From assembly GCA_003166855.1 (NCBI GenBank), contig PMUM01000083.1:1-32478 (forward strand): a DNA stretch of 32,478 nt, written 5' to 3'. This document shows, in pieces, positions 31,653-32,478 of this stretch; the stretch's first letter is position 1; every line of letters starts with the position of its first letter. Under the pieces are notes generated by a model. The model saw only the letters and a list, made by a program, of their open reading frames with translations, made no database searches and was not told where the DNA came from. A program made the position numbers and the translations under genes. The DNA is from Acidobacteriaceae bacterium (GTDB taxonomy: Bacteria; Acidobacteriota; Terriglobia; Terriglobales; Acidobacteriaceae).

Positions 31653-32478
31653 ATGTCGGGGCAGAATGGCCAATCCCTGTCTTCTTCCGTGAGCTGGATT
31701 GTCCGCTACCTTCGTCCCCTCTCGTCACTAGTGATCGCGGACCTTGTATGCATGATTGTGGGCAGTGGCCTCTCGTTACTCGATCCGCTGGTCGTAAAGT
31801 GGCTGATTGATATTGCTCTCCCGAAGCGTGACCTCCACCTCGTCCTGTTGGGCACATTGGTCTTTTGTGCGGTGTACCTGGCGAGCCTGGGGACCAACTA
31901 CCTGGCGTCGTTCGTGAGCTGTCTGCTCACGCAAAAGATGGTATTCCGGATCCGAGTCTCACTGCTACGCCAGATCCACGCGCTGCCTGCACACCGTCAC
32001 GAAAAGTCACAAGTGGGAGATACGCTCTATCGCATAGAGCAAGATGTCGACCGCGTGGCCGAACTGAGCGGAGACATTCTTCCCTTAACCATTCAGATGG
32101 TGCTCATGGGAATCATGGTGTTGATGACCATGGGAATTCTGAATTGGCATCTGACGGCGATCGTTGCCCCGATGTTGCCGATCTTCTACCTCTTGCAGCG
32201 CCGCTATGCGGCGAAATTAAAGGACGCGGCGGACCAGGTTCAAAGTCAGTCAGGGAAAATCAATGCATTTCTGCAGGAACACTTGGCAGGCATGATGCAG
32301 TTGCAACTGCTCAACCGCACCGGCACGCAAGCCAGGAAATTTGCTCGTCTTGCGGCGAAGGGAGCGCAGCTTCAGGTTCAACAGCGAGCCACGGAAATGG
32401 CCTTTGGCGGGGCATCTGTGTCGGTCATCGTCCTTGGTATGGGTCTGATCCTCGGCTACGGTGGGTATGAAGTAACTC
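31653..32478 (+). CDS. ABC exporter, transmembrane part (runs off the window)
   Basis: The frame is open from the ATG at 31653 to the window edge, 275 codons without a stop. It has the type-1 ABC exporter transmembrane architecture: hydrophobic segments SLVIADLVCMIVGSGLSLLD, LVLLGTLVFCAVYLASLG, PLTIQMVLMGIMVLMTMGIL, then AIVAPMLPIFYLL. Between them are conserved coupling-helix features, R.SLLRQIHALPAHRHEKSQVGD, and the later QEHLAGMMQLQLLNR. The nucleotide-binding domain would follow outside the window. In lasso loci such a transporter (D protein) exports the mature peptide. The in-frame TAG just upstream fixes the start; the nearest GGAAGG is rather far (about 17 nt). It is transcribed away from B1. 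Confidence 0.88.
   Translation, partial: MSGQNGQSLSSSVSWIVRYLRPLSSLVIADLVCMIVGSGLSLLDPLVVKWLIDIALPKRDLHLVLLGTLVFCAVYLASLGTNYLASFVSCLLTQKMVFRIRVSLLRQIHALPAHRHEKSQVGDTLYRIEQDVDRVAELSGDILPLTIQMVLMGIMVLMTMGILNWHLTAIVAPMLPIFYLLQRRYAAKLKDAADQVQSQSGKINAFLQEHLAGMMQLQLLNRTGTQARKFARLAAKGAQLQVQQRATEMAFGGASVSVIVLGMGLILGYGGYEVT

Noticed and set aside
1-32478. tRNA, rRNA or CRISPR array
   Set aside because: I saw no cloverleaf-like gene near the integrase, no rRNA signature and no regularly spaced repeats anywhere in the window.

Overview
The window looks like a chromosomal accessory region of an Acidobacteriota bacterium. The main reason is the very large Oar-type TonB-dependent receptor (signal peptide, carboxypeptidase-regulatory-like domain, plug, barrel), a hallmark of that phylum. 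Moderate GC content, a Gram-negative cell plan and an ECF sigma/zinc-finger anti-sigma pair agree with it. The assignment rests on gene content only; there is no rRNA or tRNA in the window.

Layout. (1) 1-2200: mobile and regulatory edge, with the N-terminus of an IS630-type transposase, a tyrosine integrase and two tandem paralogous XRE-type regulators that share a duplicated 20-bp upstream element. (2) 2383-4267: ECF sigma factor overlapping its membrane-anchored anti-sigma factor. (3) 4362-15451, minus strand: a compact seven-gene operon. In transcription order it encodes a large exported protein, a 205-aa unknown, a ComEC-like metallo-beta-lactamase (MBL) protein, a 276-aa unknown with a basic tail, a cytosolic thermolysin-like HExxH protease, a second MBL protein with a Lys-rich N-terminus, and an exported alpha/beta hydrolase. 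Three of the junctions overlap or abut. I do not recognise this combination. (4) 15902-18702: a third ComEC-like MBL gene, an unknown 296-aa gene behind a palindromic operator-like site, and a frameshifted CHAT/caspase-like gene. (5) 18853-32478: a RiPP locus of lasso-peptide type.

The RiPP locus has the parts of a split lasso pathway: B1 (PqqD-like leader-binding protein, 30900-31253), B2 (transglutaminase-like leader peptidase, 26689-27060), C (asparagine-synthetase-like macrolactam synthetase, 24737-26674), and the start of an ABC exporter (31653 to the window end). A 48-aa precursor gene too short for ordinary gene finding lies at 24531-24677, behind a near-perfect Shine-Dalgarno, with a YxxPxV leader motif. 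Accessory genes are a prolyl oligopeptidase translationally coupled to B2, an isopeptidase-like S9 hydrolase coupled to the TonB receptor, and an XRE/S24-like regulator whose S24 nucleophile appears to be Thr rather than Ser. The plausible flow is: B1 binds the leader, B2 (possibly with the oligopeptidase) cleaves it, C closes the ring, the exporter secretes the product, and the receptor and S9 hydrolase take up and open a peptide. The precursor does not show an ordinary lasso core: no Gly or other usual first residue after a Thr at -2 has an Asp/Glu at position 7, 8 or 9. This makes the locus the most interesting part of the window, together with the uncharacterised seven-gene MBL/metalloprotease operon.
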